In this document: positions 56,498 through 64,000 of the stretch, piece by piece
How positions within the stretch are numbered: position 1 is the stretch's first letter
Layout of the letters: the number at the start of each line of letters is the position of its first letter
Source of the DNA: Alkalihalobacillus sp. AL-G
GTDB lineage: Bacteria > Bacillota > Bacilli > Bacillales > Fictibacillaceae
DNA: 64,000 nt
Reading direction: 5' to 3'
NCBI RefSeq assembly: GCF_030643805.1
Contig: NZ_CP094656.1
Coordinates: forward strand, 1,984,001-2,048,000
Made by a program: the position numbers and the translations under genes
Notes under the pieces: model-generated
What the model was told of the DNA's origin: nothing
What the model saw: the letters and a program-made list of their open reading frames with translations, nothing else
Databases searched by the model: none

Positions 56498-58426
56498 ATG
56501 CCCGATACATTTTTTACGATTGGTATGGCGGGTCATATCGATCATGGGAAAACGGCGTTGACAAAGGCATTGACGAATATAGATACGGACCGGTTGAAAG
56601 AAGAAAAGGAACGAAGCATTTCAATTGAGCCGGGATTTGCGCCAATTGAACTTGGTGATGGGTACAATGTTTCAATCATAGATGTACCCGGTCATGAAAA
56701 ATTCATTCGACAGATGATTGCTGGTGTGGCAGGAATTGATCTTGTTATATTAGTTGTGGCTGGTGATGAAGGTGTGATGCCGCAGACGAAAGAACATGTG
56801 GAAATCCTTAATTATTTAGGTATCGAACATGCGGTTATCACTGTGACGAAAAAGGACAAGGTTGATCCGGAAATGCTGGATCTTGTAACGGAAGACATCC
56901 AAACCGAGTTGACTGGATCAGTATTGGAACATGCACCGCTTTATTTTGTTGACAGTATATCTAAAACAGGGATAGAAGATCTAATAAGTGGAATCAAGCA
57001 AACTTTACCTAAAGTGTCAAAACGGAATGCAGCCTCCCCGTTTCGTATGCCAATAGATCAATCGTTTACATTGCGGGGAAAAGGGGCGATTGTAAGAGGG
57101 ACAGTCTTTGATGGGACTGTACAGGAAGGTGATTCACTCACTTTACTTCCTCAGAACAAGACTGTTCGAGTAAAACAGCTACAAGTACATAAACAAAACG
57201 TTCATAAAGCCGTTGCAGGTCAGCGGACAGCTATTAATCTCGGTGGTATCACGGCTGGTGCAATAGATCGAGGGGACATTCTGACGAAAAATTCAACCGT
57301 TACTCCCAGCAAAACGATCGATCTCGTTTTAAACGTACAAGATGTCCCTGAACATCCATTAAAACAGCGATCACGAGTTAAATTCCATACAGGAACATCT
57401 GAAGTAATGGGAACAATTGTATTTTTTGACCGTAATGAGTTGACTGAATCAACAACAGATGAAGTCCTTTGCCAGATCCGTTTAGATGAACCAGTAGCGG
57501 TGATGAGAGAGGATCGGTTTATTGTACGGAGACCTTCACCCGTTGAAACGATTGGTGGCGGATGGATACTCAATCCACATGGTGCTAAGTACAGGTTTGG
57601 ACAAGGTACTATTGATACACTAAAACAGAAAAAAGAAGGCACACCTGAGGAAAGGATAATAAGCACTCTTGAGAAAATGAAACTCGCTACAATAGAGGAT
57701 ATTAGTAAAGAAGTGGGTGAACCGAGACAAGAAATAGAAACGAATATTGTTTCTTTACTGGATCAAAACAAGGTGATCTCGCTGAACGCAACTTCCTATG
57801 CTTTAGTTGAAGGTTTAATCCGAGTAAGTGAATGGTTGACTCAGGAACTAATGGAGTATCATCACCAGTATCCAATGCGGACCGGACGCCAAAAAGCAGA
57901 AATTGTACAGGAATTGAAAGGACAACTCCCAACATTGCTTATCGAATTTGTCATCGAACAGCTCAAAACAGACCAGAAGATCCGAAAAGAGGGTCCTCTC
58001 CTTTCTATGTATAATCACAAACCGTCCTACCCTGAAAAGTGGCAGAAACGGTTTAGAAATGTCGTTGAACAATTGAAAAATGCAGGGATAAAACATGAAG
58101 GACTACGATCCATATTTGATCAACAATCGATTCCAGAAGAATACTATTCAGAGTTTGAAAACTATTTACTTGAAACCGGAAGTGTAATCGTAATGGAAGA
58201 TAGTACATTCGTGCATCGCAATGTTTTTGTCGATACGATAGAAAAGCTGCATAATCATGTCCCAAATCTTTTTACTGTGCAAGATGCAAAGTCTATCCTT
58301 GATCTTTCGCGAAAGTACTGCATTATGCTGCTTGAAAAGATGGATGATCTAGGTGTTACGGTTCGGGTCGAAAATGAACGAAAGTGGGTGCCTCATAAAC
58401 TTGACTCATACATCTCTAGAAAGTAA
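56498..58426 (+). CDS. selB: Selenocysteine-specific elongation factor SelB
   Basis: A 642-residue GTPase that carries Sec-tRNA-Sec to UGA codons marked by a SECIS hairpin. The EF-Tu-like domains show G1 GMAGHIDHGKTALTKAL, G3 DVPGHEKF, a TKKDK segment at the G4 position and Sec-specific FTLRGKGAIVRGTVF; the C-terminal half contains repeated winged-helix domains that bind SECIS RNA in SelB. ATG at 56498 follows AGGTG by 7 nt; a GTG at 56489 is less well placed. It is the first gene of a tight operon with a glycosyltransferase and an ABC transporter. Confidence 0.96.
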   Translation: MPDTFFTIGMAGHIDHGKTALTKALTNIDTDRLKEEKERSISIEPGFAPIELGDGYNVSIIDVPGHEKFIRQMIAGVAGIDLVILVVAGDEGVMPQTKEHVEILNYLGIEHAVITVTKKDKVDPEMLDLVTEDIQTELTGSVLEHAPLYFVDSISKTGIEDLISGIKQTLPKVSKRNAASPFRMPIDQSFTLRGKGAIVRGTVFDGTVQEGDSLTLLPQNKTVRVKQLQVHKQNVHKAVAGQRTAINLGGITAGAIDRGDILTKNSTVTPSKTIDLVLNVQDVPEHPLKQRSRVKFHTGTSEVMGTIVFFDRNELTESTTDEVLCQIRLDEPVAVMREDRFIVRRPSPVETIGGGWILNPHGAKYRFGQGTIDTLKQKKEGTPEERIISTLEKMKLATIEDISKEVGEPRQEIETNIVSLLDQNKVISLNATSYALVEGLIRVSEWLTQELMEYHHQYPMRTGRQKAEIVQELKGQLPTLLIEFVIEQLKTDQKIRKEGPLLSMYNHKPSYPEKWQKRFRNVVEQLKNAGIKHEGLRSIFDQQSIPEEYYSEFENYLLETGSVIVMEDSTFVHRNVFVDTIEKLHNHVPNLFTVQDAKSILDLSRKYCIMLLEKMDDLGVTVRVENERKWVPHKLDSYISRK

Positions 58427-59444
58427 ACAAACTAGAATTGGTTTTTGGACCCCATATTTAAAAAGCAAACGGGGAAACTCAACGACAGCATTGAGAATTG
58501 TCACTGGTCTTCGGGGAGCAGGCTATGATGTAGAAGTATTTTCATACGAAGAGGAAACGTGGAATAAAGAAAGTATAGAACGGATGGGCACTTGTGATCT
58601 TTTTCATATTTTGCATTTTTATCGCTTTTCAATGTGGCAAATCCATAATGGTTTTGGTTTAACCAAGCCTTATGTGGTTACTTCGGGTGGAACCGATGTC
58701 CATCAAAATATCCACAATCCTGATCAAAGGGAGCAAATGAATGCACTTCTCAACAACGCAAGTGCGATTACTGTATTTACGAAAGATGCAGCCACCGTTG
58801 TTGAAGATGTTTATCCTAGCGCACGAGGGAGCATATCAGTGATTCCGCAAAGTGTTTGGCTGCCGGAAAGGACCAATTATCAAGGGTTACAACTTGAATC
58901 CGGTTTTCCGAAACTACTGCTCCCGGCAGGACTTCGATCAGTGAAAGATGTTTTTTATGTTTTTGGAGCATTAAAGTTGCTACAAACCCGCTATCCTATG
59001 ATAAAATTTACTATCGTCGGAGAGTCTTTAGAAGAAGATATATTGCGAGAAGTTAAAACTCATGAAGAGGCTTATCCTTGGTTCCGTTACATAAGTGGCA
59101 TTCCGCTAGGAGCTATGCATCAAATGTATGAATGGGCAGATGTCGTCATTAATACCTCGATAACTGAGGGGCAGCCACTTGCTTTAATGGAAGCGATGGC
59201 CTTCGGGGTGCCTGTTTTAGCGAGGGATAATGCAGGTAATCGTAGTTTGGTTGATGACGGTGCAGATGGTCTAATGTTTTGTAATCCTAGTGAATTTACG
59301 GAGCAATTTGTAAGGTTGATTGATGATGAAAAGTTATATAAGGACATATCTAGCCATGCAAAAGATAAGGCAAGTAGTAAGTTTAGCTTAGATTTTGAAA
59401 TCAAACAATATGAAGAGAAGTACAAATTAATAAGAGGTGTATGA
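58401..59444 (+). CDS. GT4-type glycosyltransferase, SenB-like (candidate selenosugar synthase)
   Basis: A roughly 347-residue GT-B glycosyltransferase. N-terminal KSKRGNSTTALRIVTGLRGA, a GGTDVHQNI segment, LLLPAGLRSVKDVFYVFGAL and the GT4 motif EGQPLALMEAMAFG (E-x7-E). The order GN-x-TAL, GTD, LRxVKD recalls SenB, which joins selenophosphate to a UDP-sugar in selenoneine biosynthesis; this resemblance is from memory and untested. It overlaps the end of selB and is 1 bp before the binding-protein gene, so selenium-related function is inferred from context. Start uncertain: TTG 58401 or ATG 58374. Confidence 0.7.
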   Translation: MTHTSLESKQTRIGFWTPYLKSKRGNSTTALRIVTGLRGAGYDVEVFSYEEETWNKESIERMGTCDLFHILHFYRFSMWQIHNGFGLTKPYVVTSGGTDVHQNIHNPDQREQMNALLNNASAITVFTKDAATVVEDVYPSARGSISVIPQSVWLPERTNYQGLQLESGFPKLLLPAGLRSVKDVFYVFGALKLLQTRYPMIKFTIVGESLEEDILREVKTHEEAYPWFRYISGIPLGAMHQMYEWADVVINTSITEGQPLALMEAMAFGVPVLARDNAGNRSLVDDGADGLMFCNPSEFTEQFVRLIDDEKLYKDISSHAKDKASSKFSLDFEIKQYEEKYKLIRGV

Positions 59445-59445
59445 G

Positions 59446-60342
59446 ATGAAAAAGGTTACGAGTATTTTATTTGCAGTTATATTGTTGGTTGCACTTGCGG
59501 CTTGTGGTGGAGGAAACTCAGATGGTGCAAGCGGTGACGGTGATAAGGAAAAGCTGACCATCGGCGTCATTCCTGCACAGACCGAAGGGGAGATGCAGGG
59601 GGCGATGGATAAGCTTCAAAAGCTTTTATCCGATGAACTAGATCGTTCTGTATCGATTGAAACCTACCCGGATTATAACGGTGTCGTGGAAGCGATGAAC
59701 TATGACAATATCGATATGGCGTTCTTTGGACCACTCACCTATGTTATTGCTCATGAAAAAAGTGGTGCAAAAGCAATCATCACGCAGCTTGTCGATGGGG
59801 AACCGTTTTACCATTCGTTTATGATCACTCACAAAGATACACCCTATGAATCCTTAGATGATATTGTGAAAAATAGTAAAAAAGTCGATTTTGCTTTTGG
59901 TGACCCAAGTTCAACCTCTGGTTCATTGATTCCGAGTATTGAATTAAAGGATCGTGGAGTGTACACGTCTCAAAGCGACCATGAGTTTAAAACGATTCGT
60001 TTCACAGGTTCTCATGATGCGACAGCATTATCAATACAAAATCAGGAAGTAACCGTAGGTGCGATTGACAGTGCCATCTATAATCAGCTTGTCGAATCGG
60101 GAAAGATTAAGGGAGACAAGCTTAAAGTCATCTGGAAATCGGAAGAATTGTTCCAATACCCGTGGGCTGTTAACAAAAACATGGACGAAGACCTGATCAA
60201 AAAACTTCAGAACATATTTGTCGATATAAAAGACGAAGAAATTTTAAATGCCTTTGGAGCATCTGGATTTACGAAAGCAAGCAACGAGGATTACGCAAGT
60301 ATCCGAAAGGCAGCAGTCAAGCAGGGCATTATTAAGGAGTAG
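59446..60342 (+). CDS. PhnD-type ABC transporter substrate-binding lipoprotein
   Basis: A 298-residue lipoprotein. Signal peptide MKKVTSILFAVILLVALAAC with lipobox LAAC, a short Gly/Asp/Ser linker, then a PhnD/phosphonate-binding fold (LTIGVIPAQTEGEMQGAMDKL; AMNYDNIDMAFFGPLTYVIA; DFAFGDPSSTSGSLIPS; VGAIDSAIYNQL). PhnD-family proteins bind phosphonate, phosphite or related oxyanions; the ligand here cannot be read from sequence. ATG at 59446 follows GAGGTG. Lying in an operon with selB, it is a candidate for uptake of a selenium compound. Confidence 0.86.
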   Translation: MKKVTSILFAVILLVALAACGGGNSDGASGDGDKEKLTIGVIPAQTEGEMQGAMDKLQKLLSDELDRSVSIETYPDYNGVVEAMNYDNIDMAFFGPLTYVIAHEKSGAKAIITQLVDGEPFYHSFMITHKDTPYESLDDIVKNSKKVDFAFGDPSSTSGSLIPSIELKDRGVYTSQSDHEFKTIRFTGSHDATALSIQNQEVTVGAIDSAIYNQLVESGKIKGDKLKVIWKSEELFQYPWAVNKNMDEDLIKKLQNIFVDIKDEEILNAFGASGFTKASNEDYASIRKAAVKQGIIKE

Positions 60343-60350
60343 AGGCGGCC

Positions 60351-61109
60351 ATGGTTTGGTTTAAGCGACGTCACCTGATAATTGGAATCATCCTGATCCT
60401 TTTCATTAATCAAAGTATGAAGGCGACAGAATTCGAACTCTCGAAATTTGAAAACTTTTATAATATGATTGAATTTTTATCTGGATGGTTCCCGTTGAAT
60501 ATGGAAATTTTTCCTGACATGGTCGTGGAGAGTCTTGACACGTTGGCGATGGCATTTTTGGGGAGCCTGCTCGGTCTTGTTCTAGCGTTACCATTAAGTT
60601 TTATGGCGGCTCGGAATACGAGCCGTTTCCGTTTTTTATACGGATTTATGAGAATCGGATTAAGTTTTTTACGTTCGGTTCCTGAAATTGTGTTTGGTCT
60701 TATTTTCTTAACAGCACTTGGACTTGGGCCGTTCCCAGCGGTACTTGCCATCGTTTTACATAATGTAGGGGTACTCGGTAAGCTTATCTCCGAACTGATT
60801 GAGGCAGCTGATGACGGTCCGCAGGATGCGATGAAATCAGTCGGTGCAAGAAGATGGATTGCCAACCTGTTTGCCATTCTTCCACAAATTTGGCCGAATG
60901 TATTATCCCACTATTTTTACCGTTTTGAGGTTGCGATTCGTACCTCACTGATCCTCGGGTTCATCGGTGGCGGAGGAATCGGTCAACAGCTCTTTATTCA
61001 CTTTAAAATTTTTGCCTATCCATCCGTTGCAGTCGATGTTCTATTGATCATGATCATGGTCGTCGTCGTGGATTTTGTCGGTAGTAAAATCAGAGAAATG
61101 GTGATCTGA
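60351..61109 (+). CDS. PhnE-type ABC transporter permease
   Basis: A 252-residue permease with about six helices. The inner-loop EAA motif is ELIEAADDGPQDAMKSVGAR, and the C-terminal LILGFIGGGGIGQQLF is typical of PhnE. Starts 9 bp after the binding-protein gene with GAGGCGG in front and overlaps the ATPase gene by one base (TGATG). A single permease probably forms a homodimer. Confidence 0.9.
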   Translation: MVWFKRRHLIIGIILILFINQSMKATEFELSKFENFYNMIEFLSGWFPLNMEIFPDMVVESLDTLAMAFLGSLLGLVLALPLSFMAARNTSRFRFLYGFMRIGLSFLRSVPEIVFGLIFLTALGLGPFPAVLAIVLHNVGVLGKLISELIEAADDGPQDAMKSVGARRWIANLFAILPQIWPNVLSHYFYRFEVAIRTSLILGFIGGGGIGQQLFIHFKIFAYPSVAVDVLLIMIMVVVVDFVGSKIREMVI

Positions 61110-61867
61110 TGAAGCGAGAACCAGTAATAAAAGTGAAAAATTTAACGGTACGTTATTTACGAGCTAAGACGGACGCCCTTTCAGAGGTCGACATCGAGCT
61201 TCATGAGGGTGAATTCATATGTGTACTTGGAAAGAGCGGGGCAGGTAAATCGACGTTGATCCGTTGCTTGAATGGACTTCAAAAGCCTACAGTAGGTCAT
61301 GTCTTTTATAATGGTAATGATATAACCGTCTATGGTGAAGAAGAACTTCGAAAGGTTCGAACGGAAATGGGGATGATTTTTCAGCATTTCAACCTGATTC
61401 CCCGCTTGTCGGTCATGCAAAATGTTTTAACGGGTACATTCGGGAAACGTCCTGATTGGAAGAATCTGCTCGGACTGTTTACAAAAAACGAGTGTTCTGA
61501 GGCGATTAGCCTTATTGAGGAAGTGGGACTCAGTGATCATGTCCGTCAGCGGGTCGAGCATTTGAGCGGCGGACAGAAGCAGAGGGTAGCGATTGCTCGT
61601 GCACTGATCCAAAGTCCACAGGTATTTCTAGGTGATGAACCGGTTGCTAGTCTTGACCCTGGAACAGCAAATCGGATTTTTCAGATTCTAGGTCGAATTC
61701 ATGAAGAACATCAATTACTGACCTTGATCAATGTACATGATGTTGTGATTGCGAAACGGTATGCTTCAAGAATTTTAGCGTTAAAAGAGGGATCGCTCAT
61801 TTTCGATGGCACTGCAGATGACCTGACCGAAGATATATTAGAGGAAATTTATGAAGAAAGAGGATGA
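61109..61867 (+). CDS. PhnC-type ABC transporter ATPase
   Basis: A 252-residue ATPase. Walker A GKSGAGKSTLIRCLNGL, Q-loop IFQHFNLIPRLSV, signature HLSGGQKQRVAIARAL, Walker B VFLGDEPVASLDP and H-loop LINVHDV. The FNLIPRLSV region and the overall plan are those of PhnC. Last gene of selB-GT-phnDEC; its stop lies in the terminator stem shared with convergent selD. Confidence 0.92.
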   Translation: MKREPVIKVKNLTVRYLRAKTDALSEVDIELHEGEFICVLGKSGAGKSTLIRCLNGLQKPTVGHVFYNGNDITVYGEEELRKVRTEMGMIFQHFNLIPRLSVMQNVLTGTFGKRPDWKNLLGLFTKNECSEAISLIEEVGLSDHVRQRVEHLSGGQKQRVAIARALIQSPQVFLGDEPVASLDPGTANRIFQILGRIHEEHQLLTLINVHDVVIAKRYASRILALKEGSLIFDGTADDLTEDILEEIYEERG

Positions 61868-61890
61868 CATCACGTCATCCTCTTTTGTGT
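61859..61890. terminator. Terminator between phnC-like gene and selD
   Basis: GAGGATGAC-ATCAC-GTCATCCTC followed by TTTT; on the other strand the tail is TTTCTTC, so it may serve both genes. Confidence 0.75.
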
Positions 61891-61907
61891 TGAAAAGAAG
61901 CTATGGT

Positions 61908-62960
61908 CTATTTACTTGCGTATAAGTAGCATTCTTGTTTTTCCGTAACTTTTCCGATGATTGATGTATCGGTGTTTCCTTTATCGTGCATGACCTTTAC
62001 GTATTGTTCTGCTTCATCCATCGGCATGCTGATCAGTAAACCACCCGACGTAACGGCATCACATAGGATCCACTGTTTGATTTCGTCTAGTTCACTGTAC
62101 GCAACGCAATCTGAAATCCAACGATGATTCGCCTTCGTACCCCCAGGTACAACACCTTGTTCAGCAAGCTCCAAAGTGCCATCAAGGATTGGAACATTTG
62201 AAAATTGAACATGAATGGATACGTCACTGCCTTTCGCAATTTCAGACGCATGCCCTAACAGTCCGAAACCTGTTACATCCGTGACTGCGTTCGGATGGAA
62301 GTCCTCAAGTGACTCTGCAGCCGTTTTGTTGAGCTCTGCCATAACAGCTATCACCTTATCGTGCTGTTCTTCCGTTAGCTTCTCACCTTTGATCGCGGTT
62401 GTTTGCACCCCGACCCCAATTGGTTTCGTAAGGACGAGTGCATCTCCAGGTTTAGCACCCACATTTTTATAAACGTTTTCAGGGTGGACCAAACCGGTAA
62501 CAGATAACCCGAACTTCGGTTCTTGATCGTCGATCGAATGACCGCCAACGATAAGTGCTCCAGATTCCTTCACCTTATCTGCAGCGCCTTTTAAAATCTC
62601 AGCGAGCATGTCAGGACCTAATGATTTAATCGGATAGCCAAGAATGTTCATCACTGTTTTTGGCTTGCCACCCATCGCATACACGTCGCTCAATGAATTT
62701 GCAGCTGCAATTTGTCCGAACATATATGGATCATCAACAATCGGGGTGAAAAAGTCCACCGTTTGGATGATGGCAAGATCATCTGTGAGCTTATAGACTC
62801 CTGCGTCATCTGATGTATCTAATCCAACAAGCAGGTTGGGATCATGTTCTCGTTCAGGTAATTGACGCAAAACTTGCGCCAGGTCTTCAGGACCGATTTT
62901 ACAGCCTCAACCACCTTTTGAGGACAGTGTGGTAAGTCTTATCTTTTCTTCTTTTGACAT
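61908..62960 (-). CDS. selD: Selenide, water dikinase SelD, itself a selenoprotein (UGA at 62907-62909)
   Basis: Makes selenophosphate from selenide and ATP; 350 residues including selenocysteine. Translation from ATG 62960 (AGGAGG upstream) gives MSKEEKIRLTTLSSKGG, then UGA at codon 18, then GCKIGPEDLAQVLRQL. In homologues this active-site position is Cys or Sec (GGCGCK or GGUGCK), and the frame upstream is conserved SelD, so the UGA is read as Sec. Reading only from the later ATG at 62870 would lose the active site. Downstream of UGA, GGTC-CTGAA-GACC (complement of 62882-62894) may be the SECIS apex. Other motifs: DDAGVYKL, QTVDFFTPIVDDPY, GGHSIDD, TDVTGFGLLGHASE. Confidence 0.95.
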
Positions 62961-63096
62961 TTTGAAGCACCTCCTAATGGTAGTATAAACATTTTTTTTG
63001 CGATATGAGAAATAATATACTACAATGAACCTAAATTCAGAAAACTTTTTTAATAAACGAACAATGATTTGTACTAGGGAAGGGAGTTATTTTCAA

Positions 63097-63333
63097 ATGA
63101 GCTACAAAGTTTCAGTAGAATTTTGCATGCAGTGAAACTATGCTCCTAAAGCCGCGAGTTTCGCGGAGGAACTATTTGATCGTTTCCGATCAGATGTAAC
63201 GACACTTGAGTTGATTCCAAGTTCAGGCGGTGCATTTGAAGTAACCGTAAATGGACAAAAGATTTATTCGAAGCTGGAAGCAGGCGAGTTTCCGGATTTC
63301 GAAAAGCTGTTTAACGAAATGGAACAAAGGTAA
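63097..63333 (+). CDS. SelW-like (Rdx family) selenoprotein, CxxU motif, UGA at 63133-63135
   Basis: A 78-residue thioredoxin-like protein of the SelT/SelW/SelH (Rdx) family. MSYKVSVEFCMQ-U-NYAPKAASFAEELF carries the CxxU redox motif at residues 10-13, where UGA encodes Sec; the frame then runs to TAA, with the family-typical SSGGAFEVTVNGQKIYSKLEAGEFPD. AAGGGAG precedes the ATG. A hairpin 22 nt after the UGA fits a bacterial SECIS. Location between selD and selA supports Sec insertion. Expected to act in thiol redox reactions; the partner is unknown. Confidence 0.93.
63144..63170 (+). promoter_or_regulatory. Candidate bacterial SECIS hairpin in the SelW-like gene
   Basis: Outer TCCT (63144-63147) pairs with AGGA (63167-63170), an AAAG bulge, then CCGCGA-GTT-TCGCGG (63152-63166). 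The apex is about 22 nt after the UGA, in the range for bSECIS elements. Confidence 0.65.
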
Positions 63334-63347
63334 CCGTTAGTGATTTG

Positions 63348-63399
63348 GGGATGATTCAAAATGGGGGCTGAGTGTCTCTGGAATTTGAATCATCCCTTT
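63348..63399 (+). terminator. Inverted repeat/terminator-like hairpin between SelW-like gene and selA
   Basis: A perfect 13-bp stem GGGATGATTCAAA / TTTGAATCATCCC with a 23-nt loop and a short T tail; may only partly stop transcription before selA. Confidence 0.6.
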
Positions 63400-63440
63400 C
63401 GTTCGCATTACCGGAAGACCTTACAGGAGGTCGATTTCAC

Positions 63441-64000
63441 GTGAAGAATTTATTGCAGGTGCTCCCAGCCGTACATACGATACAAGCAGATGAACGGTTT
63501 ACAGAGATTGTTAAGAACAGTTCGTTTTCAATAGAGGGTGCTACGAAAATCGTTCAGGAACAAATCGATCAGATTCGGTCGCAAATGTTAGAGGATCGAT
63601 GGGATGGCCCATTTACAAAGAAATTAATTACTGATGACTTGCTTGTAAAACTTGAAACTGAACTCATTTCACAGCAAACATCTCTTCGACCTATGATCAA
63701 TGCAACAGGTGTTATTTTACATACGAATCTTGGCAGGGCAAGACTTAGTGAGCGTGCGGTCCAACAGATGATAAGCGTCGCAAGGCATTATTCAAATTTG
63801 GAGTACGATATTGAAAAAGGTGGAAGGGGATCAAGGCATTCACTCGTGGAAGGCTTGCTTTGTGAAATAACAAGTGCCGAGGCTGCAATGGTCGTCAACA
63901 ATAATGCTGCGGCTGTTTTTCTGACGTTACGCTCACTTGCCCGTGAAAAAAGTGTCATCGTCTCACGAGGGGAGCTTGTTGAAATTGGAGGCTCGTTTCG
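63441..64000 (+). CDS. selA: L-seryl-tRNA(Sec) selenium transferase SelA, 3'-truncated by window edge
   Basis: PLP enzyme converting Ser-tRNA-Sec to Sec-tRNA-Sec with selenophosphate. Only the first 186 codons are present and the frame is open to the window end. Diagnostic segments: [38 protein letters not shown] and [16 protein letters not shown], all typical of SelA. GTG at 63441 is preceded by AGGAGG. The N-terminal domain ([15 protein letters not shown]) that binds tRNA-Sec is complete. Confidence 0.95.
   Translation, partial: MKNLLQVLPAVHTIQADERFTEIVKNSSFSIEGATKIVQEQIDQIRSQMLEDRWDGPFTKKLITDDLLVKLETELISQQTSLRPMINATGVILHTNLGRARLSERAVQQMISVARHYSNLEYDIEKGGRGSRHSLVEGLLCEITSAEAAMVVNNNAAAVFLTLRSLAREKSVIVSRGELVEIGGSF

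Noticed and set aside
59446-61867. Phosphonate catabolism locus
   Set aside because: No C-P lyase, phosphonatase or phosphite dehydrogenase genes are nearby; the transporter is embedded among sel genes.
61908-62870. SelD starting at the ATG at 62870
   Set aside because: It lacks the GGUGCK active site; the upstream in-frame region is conserved SelD sequence with a good ribosome binding site, interrupted only by one UGA.
63097-63135. UGA in the SelW-like gene as a disabling nonsense mutation
   Set aside because: It falls in the CxxU redox position, the remaining frame is intact, and selA, selB, selC and selD are all adjacent.

Overview
The window is a 64 kb stretch of bacterial chromosome from a low-GC, endospore-forming Firmicute of the family Bacillaceae. 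Gene content and order follow the Bacillus subtilis ymfH-to-yneK region: ymfH-ymfI-ymfJ-ymfK-rodZ-pgsA-cinA-recA-rny-ymdB-spoVS, then miaB-ricA-cotE-mutS-mutL-miaA-hfq, spoVK-hflX-ynbB-glnR-glnA-lexA-yneA-yneB-ynzC, and tkt-sirA-yneF-ccdA-ccdC-yneK. Sporulation genes (spoVS, cotE, spoVK, sirA, a YhcN-type lipoprotein), AGGAGG-type ribosome binding sites and frequent GTG/TTG starts agree with this. The genus cannot be fixed from the sequence alone.

Layout. 1-14942: envelope, division, phospholipid, recombination and RNA-decay genes, then a dipeptidase and a 2-oxoacid:ferredoxin oxidoreductase (korAB). recA is split inside its Walker A codons by a 375-nt group I-type intron without an ORF. 15306-27186: threonine catabolism (tdh-kbl), tRNA modification (miaB, miaA), spore coat (cotE), mismatch repair (mutSL) and hfq, with two dispersed repeat elements between genes. 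27361-33157: a tyrosine recombinase, a sporulation lipoprotein and a complete trehalose operon (treP-treA-treR) with TreR operators and a cre site. 33224-34819: an IS1182-type insertion sequence has landed in an intrinsic terminator and duplicated an 18-bp palindrome. 34840-48793: a secreted LVIVD-repeat protein, spoVK-hflX-ynbB, the GlnR-controlled glnRA operon, a drug/metabolite transporter flanked by a partial copy of the glnA 3' end, the divergent LexA-regulated lexA/yneA pair, and tkt-sirA-yneF. 48968-56089: mnmH, membrane and wall genes, ccdA and ccdC with a stand-alone MrpB-like gene between them, and fni.

56186-64000 is a selenium locus: selC (tRNA-Sec, minus strand), selB, a glycosyltransferase resembling the selenosugar synthase SenB, a PhnD/PhnE/PhnC-type ABC transporter, selD, a SelW-like protein and selA. 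Two genes contain in-frame UGA codons read here as selenocysteine: selD itself (GGUGCK) and the SelW-like protein (CxxU). With mnmH about 7 kb upstream of selC, selenophosphate could be used for tRNA wobble selenouridine, for selenocysteine and perhaps for a selenosugar. The selB-glycosyltransferase-transporter unit is the strongest candidate here for a poorly described system: selenium uptake or small-molecule selenometabolism coupled to Sec synthesis.
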